DNA of 64,000 bases from NCBI GenBank assembly GCA_015066705.1, contig SVNV01000005.1, positions 1 through 64,000 on the forward strand, written 5' to 3'. The stretch is from Ruminococcus sp. GTDB taxonomy: Bacteria > Bacillota > Clostridia > Oscillospirales > Ruminococcaceae. Below the pieces are notes generated by a model. It did not search any database and was not told the origin of the DNA. It saw only the letters and a program-made list of their open reading frames with translations. Of this stretch, positions 41,172-48,829 are shown piece by piece. The position numbers were made by a program, and so were the translations under genes. Each line of letters begins with the position of its first letter. Position 1 is the first letter of the stretch.

Positions 41172-44044
41172 CCGTTTTTCTGTCGTTTTCTGACAGAAAC
41201 TCTGTTATTTGTCTTTTTATCAGGATAAATAAGTTTCTTTATGATTTTTCCGTTTTTGTATTCAAACACAAAAACCATTGCAAGTGCAAGCAGGCCACAG
41301 ATTGTGATAATTATTGCCTGTGTGAAATAATCAGGCCAGAATTTCATAGTAACAGTATGCTTACCTGCTGACAGCGGAACAGCTATCATAGTATCGTCAA
41401 GACATTTCACAGGATTAACCTTTTTACCGTCAACGGTAATTGTCCAGCCGTTTTCGTAAGGGATAGTTGTAAAGAGAAGCTGTCCGTCCTCTGCTGTAAC
41501 AGTACCCTCAAGGTATGTGTCAGAATGCTTTGTGATGTTCCAGGTTCTTTCCTTGAGCTGTGCCACTGCGTTTTCAAAAGCGTCGTAGTTAAACACATAG
41601 AAAAGCTCATCCATCCAGTAAGCTTCCTTTTCTTCCGGAGTAACAGTAACTCTAACTCTCACGTGGTCGCCCTGACTGAAGGTTCCGAGCTCTGTAATTG
41701 AGTAGTCGTCACCGCCGAAGAATGAACCGACATACATAAAGGTATCTGTATCATCAGGCACCTCCGCAATAGATGAAGAAGCAACCCAGACATTTACCTT
41801 TCTTTCGTACATTGTCGGTAAGAACAGGTAAAGAGGACCGTCAAAATTACATTCAAAGAGGTAATCGATGTGACATTCGCCGTGTTCCTCTCTGAAGTAG
41901 GAATACTTGGTATGGTCGTTTGAAACATTGACCTTCTGAAGGTTTTCTGTTTCTGTCTTATCGTAATAAACTCTTTCAAAATACTGTGTATCAGCATCAG
42001 CCGAAAGGATATAATTGAGAAGATTATTCTGGTTTTCAAAAGGATTGTACTCTTCCATTTCAAGGTATTTGATTCTGCTGTCAGAAGCCATACCGATAGA
42101 GAGTGCATAAGGGTTTTCATACACGTTTATAGGCGTTTTTGTTTTAGACGAAGAAACAGCCAGTGTATAAGGCTCAGGTCTGAAATACTGTGAACGATAA
42201 TTATCATCCTCTCTGTCCATAAGGTATTTGATTGCAAATACCGCATCAGTAAGAGGGGTTGCACCATCGTATTTTGTATAGTGCCCGCCATAAGCATAAC
42301 CAAGGTTTTTGAGAAGCATCAGTGCAGGCGCATTCATAGTTGAGCTTGAGTGGGAAATTCCGTTATAGCCCACGCCGATAGGGTCGTTAACTGTTCTGTG
42401 GCCTGTTGATTCCATACGATAAAAGCCGTTGTCCATTTCTTCAACAGTATCAACAACCTTCACAAGGTCATTCATATAGTCGGTATATCCGTCGTAGCCA
42501 GAATAAACAAGTCCCGAATAACCTTCGATTGAAGCATTTATACCGATGTCGTTTTTAACAAAAGTATCAAGTGTATTTACAAAAAGCTCAAGGCAGATGA
42601 TTCCCACAAGGACAATACAAGCAGGCTTTGAGTTTTTCTTTTTGATAACGTGAACTGCAATATAGCAAAGCAGTACCGCAAGGATAGTAACTATTATTCC
42701 CTGTGGAATAACAATTTCCTTTTCGTCCTGCATAACTGTTCTGAAAGCCTTGAAATATTCAAGCTCCTGACTTTCGTAATAGAACACTGCTACGATAATT
42801 CCGAAAAGTGAAGCACCCAGTGCTCTTCCCGAAACTCCGTCAAGGTTTTCAAAGGCTCTGGCAGCCATAACAACAAGCATTGCCGAGAAAACAAAGGAAT
42901 ATCTGTAAGGAAGCCAGTTTGGAACCTGGAAACCGTGCCAAGCCATATCCACCGGAACAATCCACATACAAGCGATAAGTGTCAGAAGTACGATTCCGCC
43001 ACCGATTTTTTCCTTGGTGTTGATTTTTTCGTTAAGGAAATAGAGCGGAAGCATAAGCAAAGTAAGAGTTCCGCAGTAAATCATAGGAAGTCCCGTCGGA
43101 TAAACGGTATCATAGCTCAGCGGAAAGAGCTTTGCAAAAAACTGAATAAATGTAAACTGTGTTCTGATAGTAAAGTCTGGTTCGGTAAACTCAAGTTTTC
43201 CCAGCTTAAGTGAGTTGTAAACCGGAATAAGAACAATACACGCACACATAATTGCGATAACTGTTCCCACAAAGAATTTGAGGCATACTGTCAGAAAGCT
43301 TTTCGGAAAAATTCTGCCTTCTTTTGTAAAGCAGACATAGAGAAAATATATCAGCGTGAAGAATCCGACCATATAGCCGATATAGAAATGTGCCACAAAC
43401 ATAAGTGCCAGCGGGATAATATACGAGAGCATTTTCCCTTTGTCAACAAGTCTGTGAACTCCCCACATAATCAGCGGAAGATACACAAGTCCGTCAAGCC
43501 ACATCGGGTCCATAAGCTGAACTGTCATATATGACATCAGCGAATAAAGAAGTGAAAATGTAATAAGAGTGCTGTTTTTCTTTATGTCCATTTTCTTTAA
43601 GAAAAACATAAATGTAACCGACGCAGCACCTACCTTTGCAAGCTGCATAAACAGTACCGAATAGCACATCATCGCTCTCGGAAGCAGGCATATAATCAGC
43701 ATAAAGGGGCTTGCTAAGTAATATGCAAAAATTCCGAAAAGCTCACCCGAAAGATTTCTCGACCAGCTATAAATTATACTTCTGTCGCCCCAGAACCAGT
43801 CGTGCATAAGTTCATAGTAGTAAACATACTGTCCGTTAAGGTCAAGGACAAGAACAGATTCCTCACCGAATGGGTGAACACCAAAAACCGCATAGGAAAT
43901 AAACAGAACGATTACCGGAATGAAAAAGGCAAGAAAATACCATTTCTTATCAAAACACCAGTTTCTGAATCCTTTTAAAATACCCTTTGGTGACGGCATT
44001 TTAAGAGCATTCTTAGGTGCTTTAAGAGCTTTTGCTTCGCTCAT
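41168..44044 (-). CDS. yfhO: YfhO-family membrane glycosyltransferase
   Basis: This is a 958-residue polytopic protein of the YfhO family. About twelve hydrophobic helices fill residues 30-500, with the early family stretch VLVLDLNGQYVYYYELMHD and a large extracytoplasmic C-terminal domain that ends in GWTITVDGKKV and AGKHTVTMKFWPDYF, then a last membrane helix. YfhO in Bacillus transfers GlcNAc from a lipid carrier to lipoteichoic acid, supplied by CsbB. The gene follows a CsbB-like glycosyltransferase with ATGA overlap. ATG 44042-44044 has AAGGAG at eight bases; the upstream ATG 44048-44050 is too close to it. Confidence 0.87.
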   Translation of the reverse strand: MSEAKALKAPKNALKMPSPKGILKGFRNWCFDKKWYFLAFFIPVIVLFISYAVFGVHPFGEESVLVLDLNGQYVYYYELMHDWFWGDRSIIYSWSRNLSGELFGIFAYYLASPFMLIICLLPRAMMCYSVLFMQLAKVGAASVTFMFFLKKMDIKKNSTLITFSLLYSLMSYMTVQLMDPMWLDGLVYLPLIMWGVHRLVDKGKMLSYIIPLALMFVAHFYIGYMVGFFTLIYFLYVCFTKEGRIFPKSFLTVCLKFFVGTVIAIMCACIVLIPVYNSLKLGKLEFTEPDFTIRTQFTFIQFFAKLFPLSYDTVYPTGLPMIYCGTLTLLMLPLYFLNEKINTKEKIGGGIVLLTLIACMWIVPVDMAWHGFQVPNWLPYRYSFVFSAMLVVMAARAFENLDGVSGRALGASLFGIIVAVFYYESQELEYFKAFRTVMQDEKEIVIPQGIIVTILAVLLCYIAVHVIKKKNSKPACIVLVGIICLELFVNTLDTFVKNDIGINASIEGYSGLVYSGYDGYTDYMNDLVKVVDTVEEMDNGFYRMESTGHRTVNDPIGVGYNGISHSSSTMNAPALMLLKNLGYAYGGHYTKYDGATPLTDAVFAIKYLMDREDDNYRSQYFRPEPYTLAVSSSKTKTPINVYENPYALSIGMASDSRIKYLEMEEYNPFENQNNLLNYILSADADTQYFERVYYDKTETENLQKVNVSNDHTKYSYFREEHGECHIDYLFECNFDGPLYLFLPTMYERKVNVWVASSSIAEVPDDTDTFMYVGSFFGGDDYSITELGTFSQGDHVRVRVTVTPEEKEAYWMDELFYVFNYDAFENAVAQLKERTWNITKHSDTYLEGTVTAEDGQLLFTTIPYENGWTITVDGKKVNPVKCLDDTMIAVPLSAGKHTVTMKFWPDYFTQAIIITICGLLALAMVFVFEYKNGKIIKKLIYPDKKTNNRVSVRKRQKNG

Positions 44045-44046
44045 AA

Positions 44047-44982
44047 TCATTTCTCCTTCCTATCATTTTTGTTGATAACGTCCCTTATTATAAATCTCGG
44101 ACGCTGTTTGATTTCTTCATAAATTTTTGAAAGATAATAGCCTATTATTCCCAGGCTGAACATAATTATACTGCTTGTAATAAGCAAAAGCATAATTACA
44201 GTTGTGAAGCCCTCAAGAGCATTCCCGGAGAAATAATTCCAGATTGTCTGAATACCGAGAATTACAGCTACGACAAAAAGTACCATTCCACAGCCTGTAA
44301 CAATCTGAAGGGGTGCACTTGTAAAGGAAGTAATTGAGTTTATCGCATATTTTATAAGGGATTTCAAAGACCATTTTGACTGTCCGTCAAATCTTTCCGC
44401 AACCTCGAAATATACCTTTTCTGTCTTATAGCCTACCCAGCTTGAAAGCGCTCTGAAAAACGTCAGTCTTTCAGGCATTTCATTAAGAGCATCAACAACA
44501 GTCCTGTCAAGAAGCTTGAAGTCAGAAGCTCCTGACATATCAAGTCCCGAAGCCTTTTTAATCAGCTTATAAAACAGCTTTGAAAATCCGCCGTAAAGCT
44601 TACTCTCCTTACCTCGGTCGCTTTTTATTCCCTCAACCACGTCTACGTCGTTATTTTTCCAGATGTTATACATTTCAACGATTGTCTGTGGCGGATGCTG
44701 TAAATCACAGTCCATAATAACTGCACAATCTCCCGAACAAACCTTGAGCCCTGCAAAAACAGCAGCTTCCTTACCGAAATTTCTCGAAAAATTAACGGAC
44801 ACAATACGCTTGTCCTTCTGAGAAAGCTCACTGAGCTTTTCCCAAGTTTTATCTTTTGAGCCGTCATTTACAAAGACGATTTCAAAATCTATTGAATTTT
44901 CTTCCATAATACCTGTCACAACCTGTGCGGTATTAGCAACATTTCCTTCTTCATTATAGCTTGGAATTATTATTGAAAGCAT
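44047..44982 (-). CDS. Membrane glycosyltransferase family 2 (CsbB/GtrB-like)
   Basis: This 311-residue enzyme transfers a sugar from a nucleotide donor to undecaprenyl phosphate. The GT-A domain (about 1-220) begins SIIIPSYNEEGNV and has the metal-binding DCDLQHPPQ. Two C-terminal transmembrane helices follow (about 230-255 and 265-290). A short basic tail closes the chain. It is paired with yfhO downstream, as csbB and yfhO are in Bacillus, suggesting that both glycosylate a wall or lipoteichoic polymer. The sugar is not known. It has a perfect sigma-A promoter of its own. Confidence 0.9.
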   Translation of the reverse strand: MLSIIIPSYNEEGNVANTAQVVTGIMEENSIDFEIVFVNDGSKDKTWEKLSELSQKDKRIVSVNFSRNFGKEAAVFAGLKVCSGDCAVIMDCDLQHPPQTIVEMYNIWKNNDVDVVEGIKSDRGKESKLYGGFSKLFYKLIKKASGLDMSGASDFKLLDRTVVDALNEMPERLTFFRALSSWVGYKTEKVYFEVAERFDGQSKWSLKSLIKYAINSITSFTSAPLQIVTGCGMVLFVVAVILGIQTIWNYFSGNALEGFTTVIMLLLITSSIIMFSLGIIGYYLSKIYEEIKQRPRFIIRDVINKNDRKEK

Positions 44983-45033
44983 CGTTTATCTCCTTTTTAA
45001 GCCCTCAGGCACACTTTCCCACAATACAGAGTT

Positions 45034-45062
45034 ATTATACCAAAAACTTACTGCTTTGTCAA
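45034..45062 (-). promoter_or_regulatory. Consensus promoter of CsbB/YfhO pair
   Basis: On the minus strand TTGACA is followed after 17 bases by TATAAT, both perfect, about 50 bases upstream of the glycosyltransferase start. Confidence 0.85.
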
Positions 45063-45082
45063 TTAAGAGTACCGGAAACAAA

Positions 45083-45110
45083 AAAACGGAACTCTTGAAA
45101 GTCCCGTTTT
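45083..45110 (-). terminator. Terminator of SH3/Big_2 protein gene
   Basis: An 11-bp stem with one mismatch (AAAACGGAACT/AGTCCCGTTTT) is followed on the minus strand by TTTG after the stem's own T-run, just after the stop codon. Confidence 0.75.
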
Positions 45111-45117
45111 GATTATA

Positions 45118-46191
45118 TTATTCTTCTGTATTTTCAGTGTTTTCAGCACTCTCGCCATTGTCCTCATCACCTGCCGGCTGGTCAGGAGTTGTCGGCTCAT
45201 CAGGAGTCTCAGGCTCTGTCGGTTCTGACGGCTCTGTTGGTTCGTCAGGTGTATCAGGAGTTTCAGGTTCTGATGGCTCGTCCGGTGTAGTTGGCTCGTC
45301 AGGAGTTTCAGGCTGAGATGGTTTTTCGGTCTGTGATGGTTTTTCGGTCTGTGACGGTTTTTCAGTCTGTGATGGCTTTTGTGTCTGTGGCGGTTTAGTC
45401 TGCTGTGGTGGTTTAGTTGTTGTGCTGCCGCCTGAATTTCCAGAGCTTCCGCTATCTCCTGAGCTAGTAGGGAATTTCGTATCAGAAACCAAATCTCCCT
45501 TTACAAAGCCCTCTTTGCCCTTTGCGACAACCTTATACCAATCGCCGTTTTTACCGATGATTTCAACCTTTTCATTAACGTCGAGAATTCTGATTACGCT
45601 ATAGCTTACGTCAGGTCCCTTTCTGAAATTACAGCCAAAAGCGTAAACTGTCTTTTTAGCAGTAGGAGTTGTTCCCAGCTTATCGTTTACCTTAACAGTT
45701 ATTGTAACCTTATCTCCATTGTCAGTAAGGATATAAATCTTACAGGTTCCAAATGCAACACCTGTGACCTTACCGTTTTTATCAACGGTAGCAATTCCCG
45801 ATGCACTTGTCTTAAATGTCAGTGCAGGCTTTGTATCCTTTAAATATTTAACTGTGATATTCTTGGATTTCCCTTCTGCAACCGTCAGATTTTCAGCAGA
45901 AATTTCAAGTTCGCCAGAAGGTTTTTCATCATTTTCTGTGGTCAGACTACCTGAAGTTGTGGTAGTTGTTCCGTCAGGCTTACCCGTTGTTGTATTTGTG
46001 TTAGTAGTGGTTGTTGTACCTGCAGGTCTTGTTGCGGAAGGGGTTGTAGTTGAAACAGCAAAATCCTTTTCATCATAATCCAAATCGGAGCTATCGTCTT
46101 TTCTCGACAGAGAAACAACAATTCCCGAAACCATTATACCCACAAGCACCACGCCAAGCAGTGCTATTATAAATTTTTGAATTTTATCCAA
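45118..46191 (-). CDS. Anchored surface protein with Big_2 and SH3 domains
   Basis: This is a 357-residue protein. An N-terminal transmembrane anchor (about 5-27) is followed by a Thr-rich linker, a bacterial Ig-like Big_2 domain (about 95-170; VAEGKSKNITVKYL, ASGIATVDKNGKVTGVAFG), an SH3_3 domain (about 180-240; FGCNFRKGPDVSYSVIRIL, GDWYKVVAKGKEGFVKG) and a Pro/Glu/Thr-rich tail with QTEKPS hexapeptide repeats. SH3 and Big_2 modules usually bind the cell wall. The start was set at TTG 46189-46191 because GAGGTG lies six bases upstream and the promoter is at 46223-46251; longer reading frames would begin upstream of the predicted RNA start. Confidence 0.8.
   Translation of the reverse strand: MDKIQKFIIALLGVVLVGIMVSGIVVSLSRKDDSSDLDYDEKDFAVSTTTPSATRPAGTTTTTNTNTTTGKPDGTTTTTSGSLTTENDEKPSGELEISAENLTVAEGKSKNITVKYLKDTKPALTFKTSASGIATVDKNGKVTGVAFGTCKIYILTDNGDKVTITVKVNDKLGTTPTAKKTVYAFGCNFRKGPDVSYSVIRILDVNEKVEIIGKNGDWYKVVAKGKEGFVKGDLVSDTKFPTSSGDSGSSGNSGGSTTTKPPQQTKPPQTQKPSQTEKPSQTEKPSQTEKPSQPETPDEPTTPDEPSEPETPDTPDEPTEPSEPTEPETPDEPTTPDQPAGDEDNGESAENTENTEE
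45317..45388. repeat. Four 18-base tandem repeats in Pro-rich tail
   Basis: Four units of GATGGTTTTTCGGTCTGT or close variants lie head to tail within the SH3/Big_2 gene and encode the QTEKPS repeats. The first two units are identical; the fourth is diverged. Such repeats can change copy number between strains. Confidence 0.85.
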
Positions 46192-46222
46192 AACAGACAC
46201 CTCGAAAATCAAATATACCATA

Positions 46223-46251
46223 ATTATACAACATTTTACATTTTCCGTCAA
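46223..46251 (-). promoter_or_regulatory. Promoter of SH3/Big_2 protein gene
   Basis: On the minus strand TTGACG is followed after 17 bases by a perfect TATAAT; the RNA should start near 46216. Confidence 0.8.
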
Positions 46252-46263
46252 GAAGGCAAAAAA

Positions 46264-46285
46264 ACTCCCCGCCGAAGCGGGGAGT
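46264..46285 (-). terminator. Terminator of flagellin gene
   Basis: A GC-rich 9-bp stem (ACTCCCCGC/GCGGGGAGT, loop CGAA) is followed on the minus strand by TTTTTTT. Confidence 0.92.
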
Positions 46286-46341
46286 TTTAAGTTCAGTTAT
46301 GCGTTTTTACACTAACAACTTGTTAAGCAATCATCAACTGA

Positions 46342-47547
46342 TTACTGGAGAAGCTGGAGAACGCCCTGTGGCTGCTGGTTAGCCTGTGCGAGCATAGCCT
46401 GAGCTGCCTGAGTAAGAACGTTACCCTGTGTGTACTGCATCATTGTCTTAGCCATGTCTGTATCACGGATACGGCTGTTAGCTGATGACATGTTTTCGCT
46501 TGCAGTATTGAGGTTGTTGATTGTGTATTCAAGTCTGTTCTGCATAGCACCGAGGTCTGCTCTCTGTGCTGATACTGTGTTGATAACGTCTCTGAGAGCT
46601 GAAACAGATTCAGAAGCCTTATCCTGATTTGAAATGTTAACTGTGAGAGCACCTGCTGCTACTGAGTCTGAATTAAATTCTGTAAGTTCAGCATCCTGAA
46701 GTCCCTTAAAGAGCTGAGCTGTTCTGAAATCTCTTACTGAAACTACAAGCTTGTCAGCTGCTGCTGATGTTTCACCAATCTGAAGCTTAAGTCCGCCTGT
46801 TGAACCTTCAGCGTTAGCTACTGTCATATCATCATTAAAGAGCTTAGCTCCTTCGTTAGCAGCGTCTGCTGTTGCGGCAATGAAAGCACCTTCTTCATAA
46901 AGGTCTTCTGTAGGAGCTGCAGCACCAGCAGTAAGAGTTACCTTTGTACCGTCAGCCTTGTAATAATCGCCACCTTCGTCATCACCAACTGTACCATCGT
47001 CACCTGTAAATTCAACAGCTGTTGCATCAGTGTCGAACATCAAGAGGTCTTCAACGTCTTCGTCTGTGAACTTCTTAGCGAGGTCGCCGTTCATAATCTT
47101 GTTGTTGTTGAAGTTAGCTGTTTCAGCGATTCTGTCGATTTCAGCTGAGAGCTGGTCCATTTCAGCCTGAAGTGCCTTACGGTCTGTAGCTGCGTTAGCA
47201 TAAGTTTCAGCTTCTGCTCCGCCTTCTACTGTTTCGTATGTGCCGTTAGCTGACTTTTCTGCGAGTTCAACCATTCTGTTGAGCATATCGTGTACTTCGC
47301 CCATGTAACCTTCAGCTGTCTGGATGAGTGAGATACCATCCTGTGCGTTAGCTGATGCTGTGTCGAGAGCCTTAATCTGAGCCTTCATCTTTTCGCTGAT
47401 TGCGAGACCTGAAGCGTCGTCAGCTGCTCTGTTGATTCTGAAACCTGAAGAAAGCTTTTCAAGATTCTTAGAAACTGAAGAATTGTTCTTCAAAAGATTG
47501 TTGTTTGCGTTAATGCCCATTGCATTAGTTCTAACTACCATACCCAT
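46342..47547 (-). CDS. hag: Flagellin
   Basis: This 401-residue protein is the filament subunit of the flagellum. The N-terminal D0/D1 region has the family signature LEKLSSGFRINRAADDASGLAISEKM and the TLR5-recognised QDGISLIQTAEG helix. The C-terminal D1/D0 region has ALRDVINTVSAQRADLGAMQNRLEYT and the ending MLAQANQQPQGVLQLLQ. The central variable part (about 135-310) is Ala/Asp/Glu-rich and shorter than in long flagellins. The codon use is strongly biased, as expected for high expression. It has a sigma-D-like promoter, a long structured leader and a strong ribosome site (GGAGGT). Confidence 0.97.
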   Translation of the reverse strand: MGMVVRTNAMGINANNNLLKNNSSVSKNLEKLSSGFRINRAADDASGLAISEKMKAQIKALDTASANAQDGISLIQTAEGYMGEVHDMLNRMVELAEKSANGTYETVEGGAEAETYANAATDRKALQAEMDQLSAEIDRIAETANFNNNKIMNGDLAKKFTDEDVEDLLMFDTDATAVEFTGDDGTVGDDEGGDYYKADGTKVTLTAGAAAPTEDLYEEGAFIAATADAANEGAKLFNDDMTVANAEGSTGGLKLQIGETSAAADKLVVSVRDFRTAQLFKGLQDAELTEFNSDSVAAGALTVNISNQDKASESVSALRDVINTVSAQRADLGAMQNRLEYTINNLNTASENMSSANSRIRDTDMAKTMMQYTQGNVLTQAAQAMLAQANQQPQGVLQLLQ

Positions 47548-47598
47548 AAATGTACCTCCATGATAATCATAATTTTTACGGAAACTCCTTTTTCCGCG

Positions 47599-47772
47599 GG
47601 AGCTTTGCTCCTCTTTTTGTTATGGTGAATCCCGAGTTAGTCGGGGGTTGCCCGAAACCCTCGGGCGAGTTGTTTTGTGAAAAATCCTTTTCTTAACGGG
47701 CCCTGTCAAAAGCAGGATTTTTCGTTTGTGTGTAAGCTTTCGGGAAGTTTTTTGTTTCCTTTGCGCTTACAC
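47599..47772 (-). promoter_or_regulatory. Structured flagellin 5' leader
   Basis: The predicted flagellin mRNA leader is about 220 bases and holds four hairpins in order: GTGTAAGC/GCTTACAC (47730-47772) at the very 5' end, GAAAAATCCT/AGGATTTTTC (47679-47723), a nested CCCGAG/CTCGGG with GGGTT/AACCC (47631-47665), and GGAGC-TTT-GCTCC (47599-47611). Several GGA motifs occur near the ribosome site, which could suit CsrA-type control. Confidence 0.6.
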
Positions 47773-47776
47773 CTTA

Positions 47777-47802
47777 TACATCGGTCATTTTTCGCACTTT
47801 TA
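47777..47802 (-). promoter_or_regulatory. Sigma-D (sigma-28)-type promoter of flagellin
   Basis: On the minus strand TAAA is followed after 14 bases by CCGATGTA, close to the flagellar sigma consensus TAAA-N14/16-(G)CCGATA. The cognate sigma factor is encoded at 52708-53493. Confidence 0.7.
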
Positions 47803-47870
47803 AATATACAAAACTACCAAAAGTTCGAAAACCGAAATGTAAACCTTGGCTAAATGTGATGAATAAATTA

Positions 47871-48521
47871 TTAAGACCTGCTACTCATCGCAAGTTCACG
47901 CTGTTTTCTGAAGAGAAAAGCACACAATCTGTCGTTATCCGCTTCCGAATCAAACAATATTTCACAGCCATACTGATAAAACTTCTTTGATTCGTCAATC
48001 GTTCTTCTCACGACAACGCACTGAGCTGTGATTATACAATTTCCGAGATTAAACTGAATCCAGACTTTATTCCCCTTTGAGAAATGCTGGCGTGTTTCGA
48101 TTTTAGTTCCGCTGAGTGAGAGGTCCTTAATGAATACTGCAGAAACCTTTGCTTCTTCGGCCTGTTCCTCATCGTCTGTAAAATCACCGCTTGAAGATAT
48201 TTTAGCAAACATTCCCACCTCTACTCTGAAATGGTTTCTTCTTTCGTGGTCAACTATTCGTACAACGTCAACCACCTTCATTTCATCTTCGGTAGATGTA
48301 AGTACAAATCCCACCAGAACTGTAAAGCCAAGCTTATTATAAACATTGACCTTTACCGGCTGATTTACGTTAAGAAGTTTTAAGTAGTCGCCATTTTTTG
48401 CTGAAATCCTGACAAATTCCTCATCAATTTCAGTGATTATACCCTTTGACAAAATCTCATTTCTTTTTGAACGCACTTCGCAAAGTGACTGTCTATAATC
48501 CAGTGGTATAGGCAGAAACAT
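47871..48521 (-). CDS. PilZ-domain flagellar brake (YcgR-type)
   Basis: This 216-residue cytosolic protein has an N-terminal YcgR/PilZN-like domain (about 10-95) and a C-terminal PilZ domain (about 97-210). The cyclic-di-GMP-binding motifs are present: RRNHFRVEV (RxxxR type) and DLSLSGTKIE (DxSxxG). In Bacillus and other flagellated bacteria such proteins bind cyclic-di-GMP and slow the motor by contacting MotA. The start overlaps the stop of the ylqH-like gene by one base (TGATG type), so it belongs to the end of the flagellar operon. Confidence 0.9.
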   Translation of the reverse strand: MFLPIPLDYRQSLCEVRSKRNEILSKGIITEIDEEFVRISAKNGDYLKLLNVNQPVKVNVYNKLGFTVLVGFVLTSTEDEMKVVDVVRIVDHERRNHFRVEVGMFAKISSSGDFTDDEEQAEEAKVSAVFIKDLSLSGTKIETRQHFSKGNKVWIQFNLGNCIITAQCVVVRRTIDESKKFYQYGCEILFDSEADNDRLCAFLFRKQRELAMSSRS

Positions 48522-48829
48522 CAGTTATTCTCCTCTCTGTTATTTTTCTCGTTTTGTATCTCCTCTTTAAGCTTCCCCGAAACATTTAACAGGGAAACAT
48601 ATATTGCCGCCACAACCTGATACAGCTCAGGCGGAATTGTATTTCCCACCTCAAGCATACACATCAGTGATGCTGCGCTGTCGTCACGGTAAACGGGAAT
48701 TCCGTTTTTTTCTGCGATATCAATAATTTTCTTAGCGATATCTCCGCAACCCGATGCTACAACTACCGGTGCCACATCACGGTCGGTGTCGTATTTCAGC
48801 GCAACTGCCTTATTTTTAGATTGTAACAT
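48521..48829 (-). CDS. FlhB C-terminal-like protein (YlqH-type)
   Basis: This is a 102-residue protein resembling only the cytosolic C-terminal domain of FlhB/YscU (AVALKYDTDRDVAPVVVASGCGD...IPPELYQVVAAIY). It begins just after where the autocleaved NPTH loop lies in full FlhB, so it mimics the cleaved C-terminal half. The full FlhB is encoded at 55589-56659. YlqH-type proteins occur next to a FliK-like YlqG in several Bacillota, as here. The stop-start and 14-base overlaps on both sides indicate tight coupling. Confidence 0.85.
   Translation of the reverse strand: MLQSKNKAVALKYDTDRDVAPVVVASGCGDIAKKIIDIAEKNGIPVYRDDSAASLMCMLEVGNTIPPELYQVVAAIYVSLLNVSGKLKEEIQNEKNNREENN

Noticed and set aside
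45317..45388. CRISPR array
   Set aside because: The repeats are 18 bases, directly adjacent without spacers, and lie in frame within a coding region.
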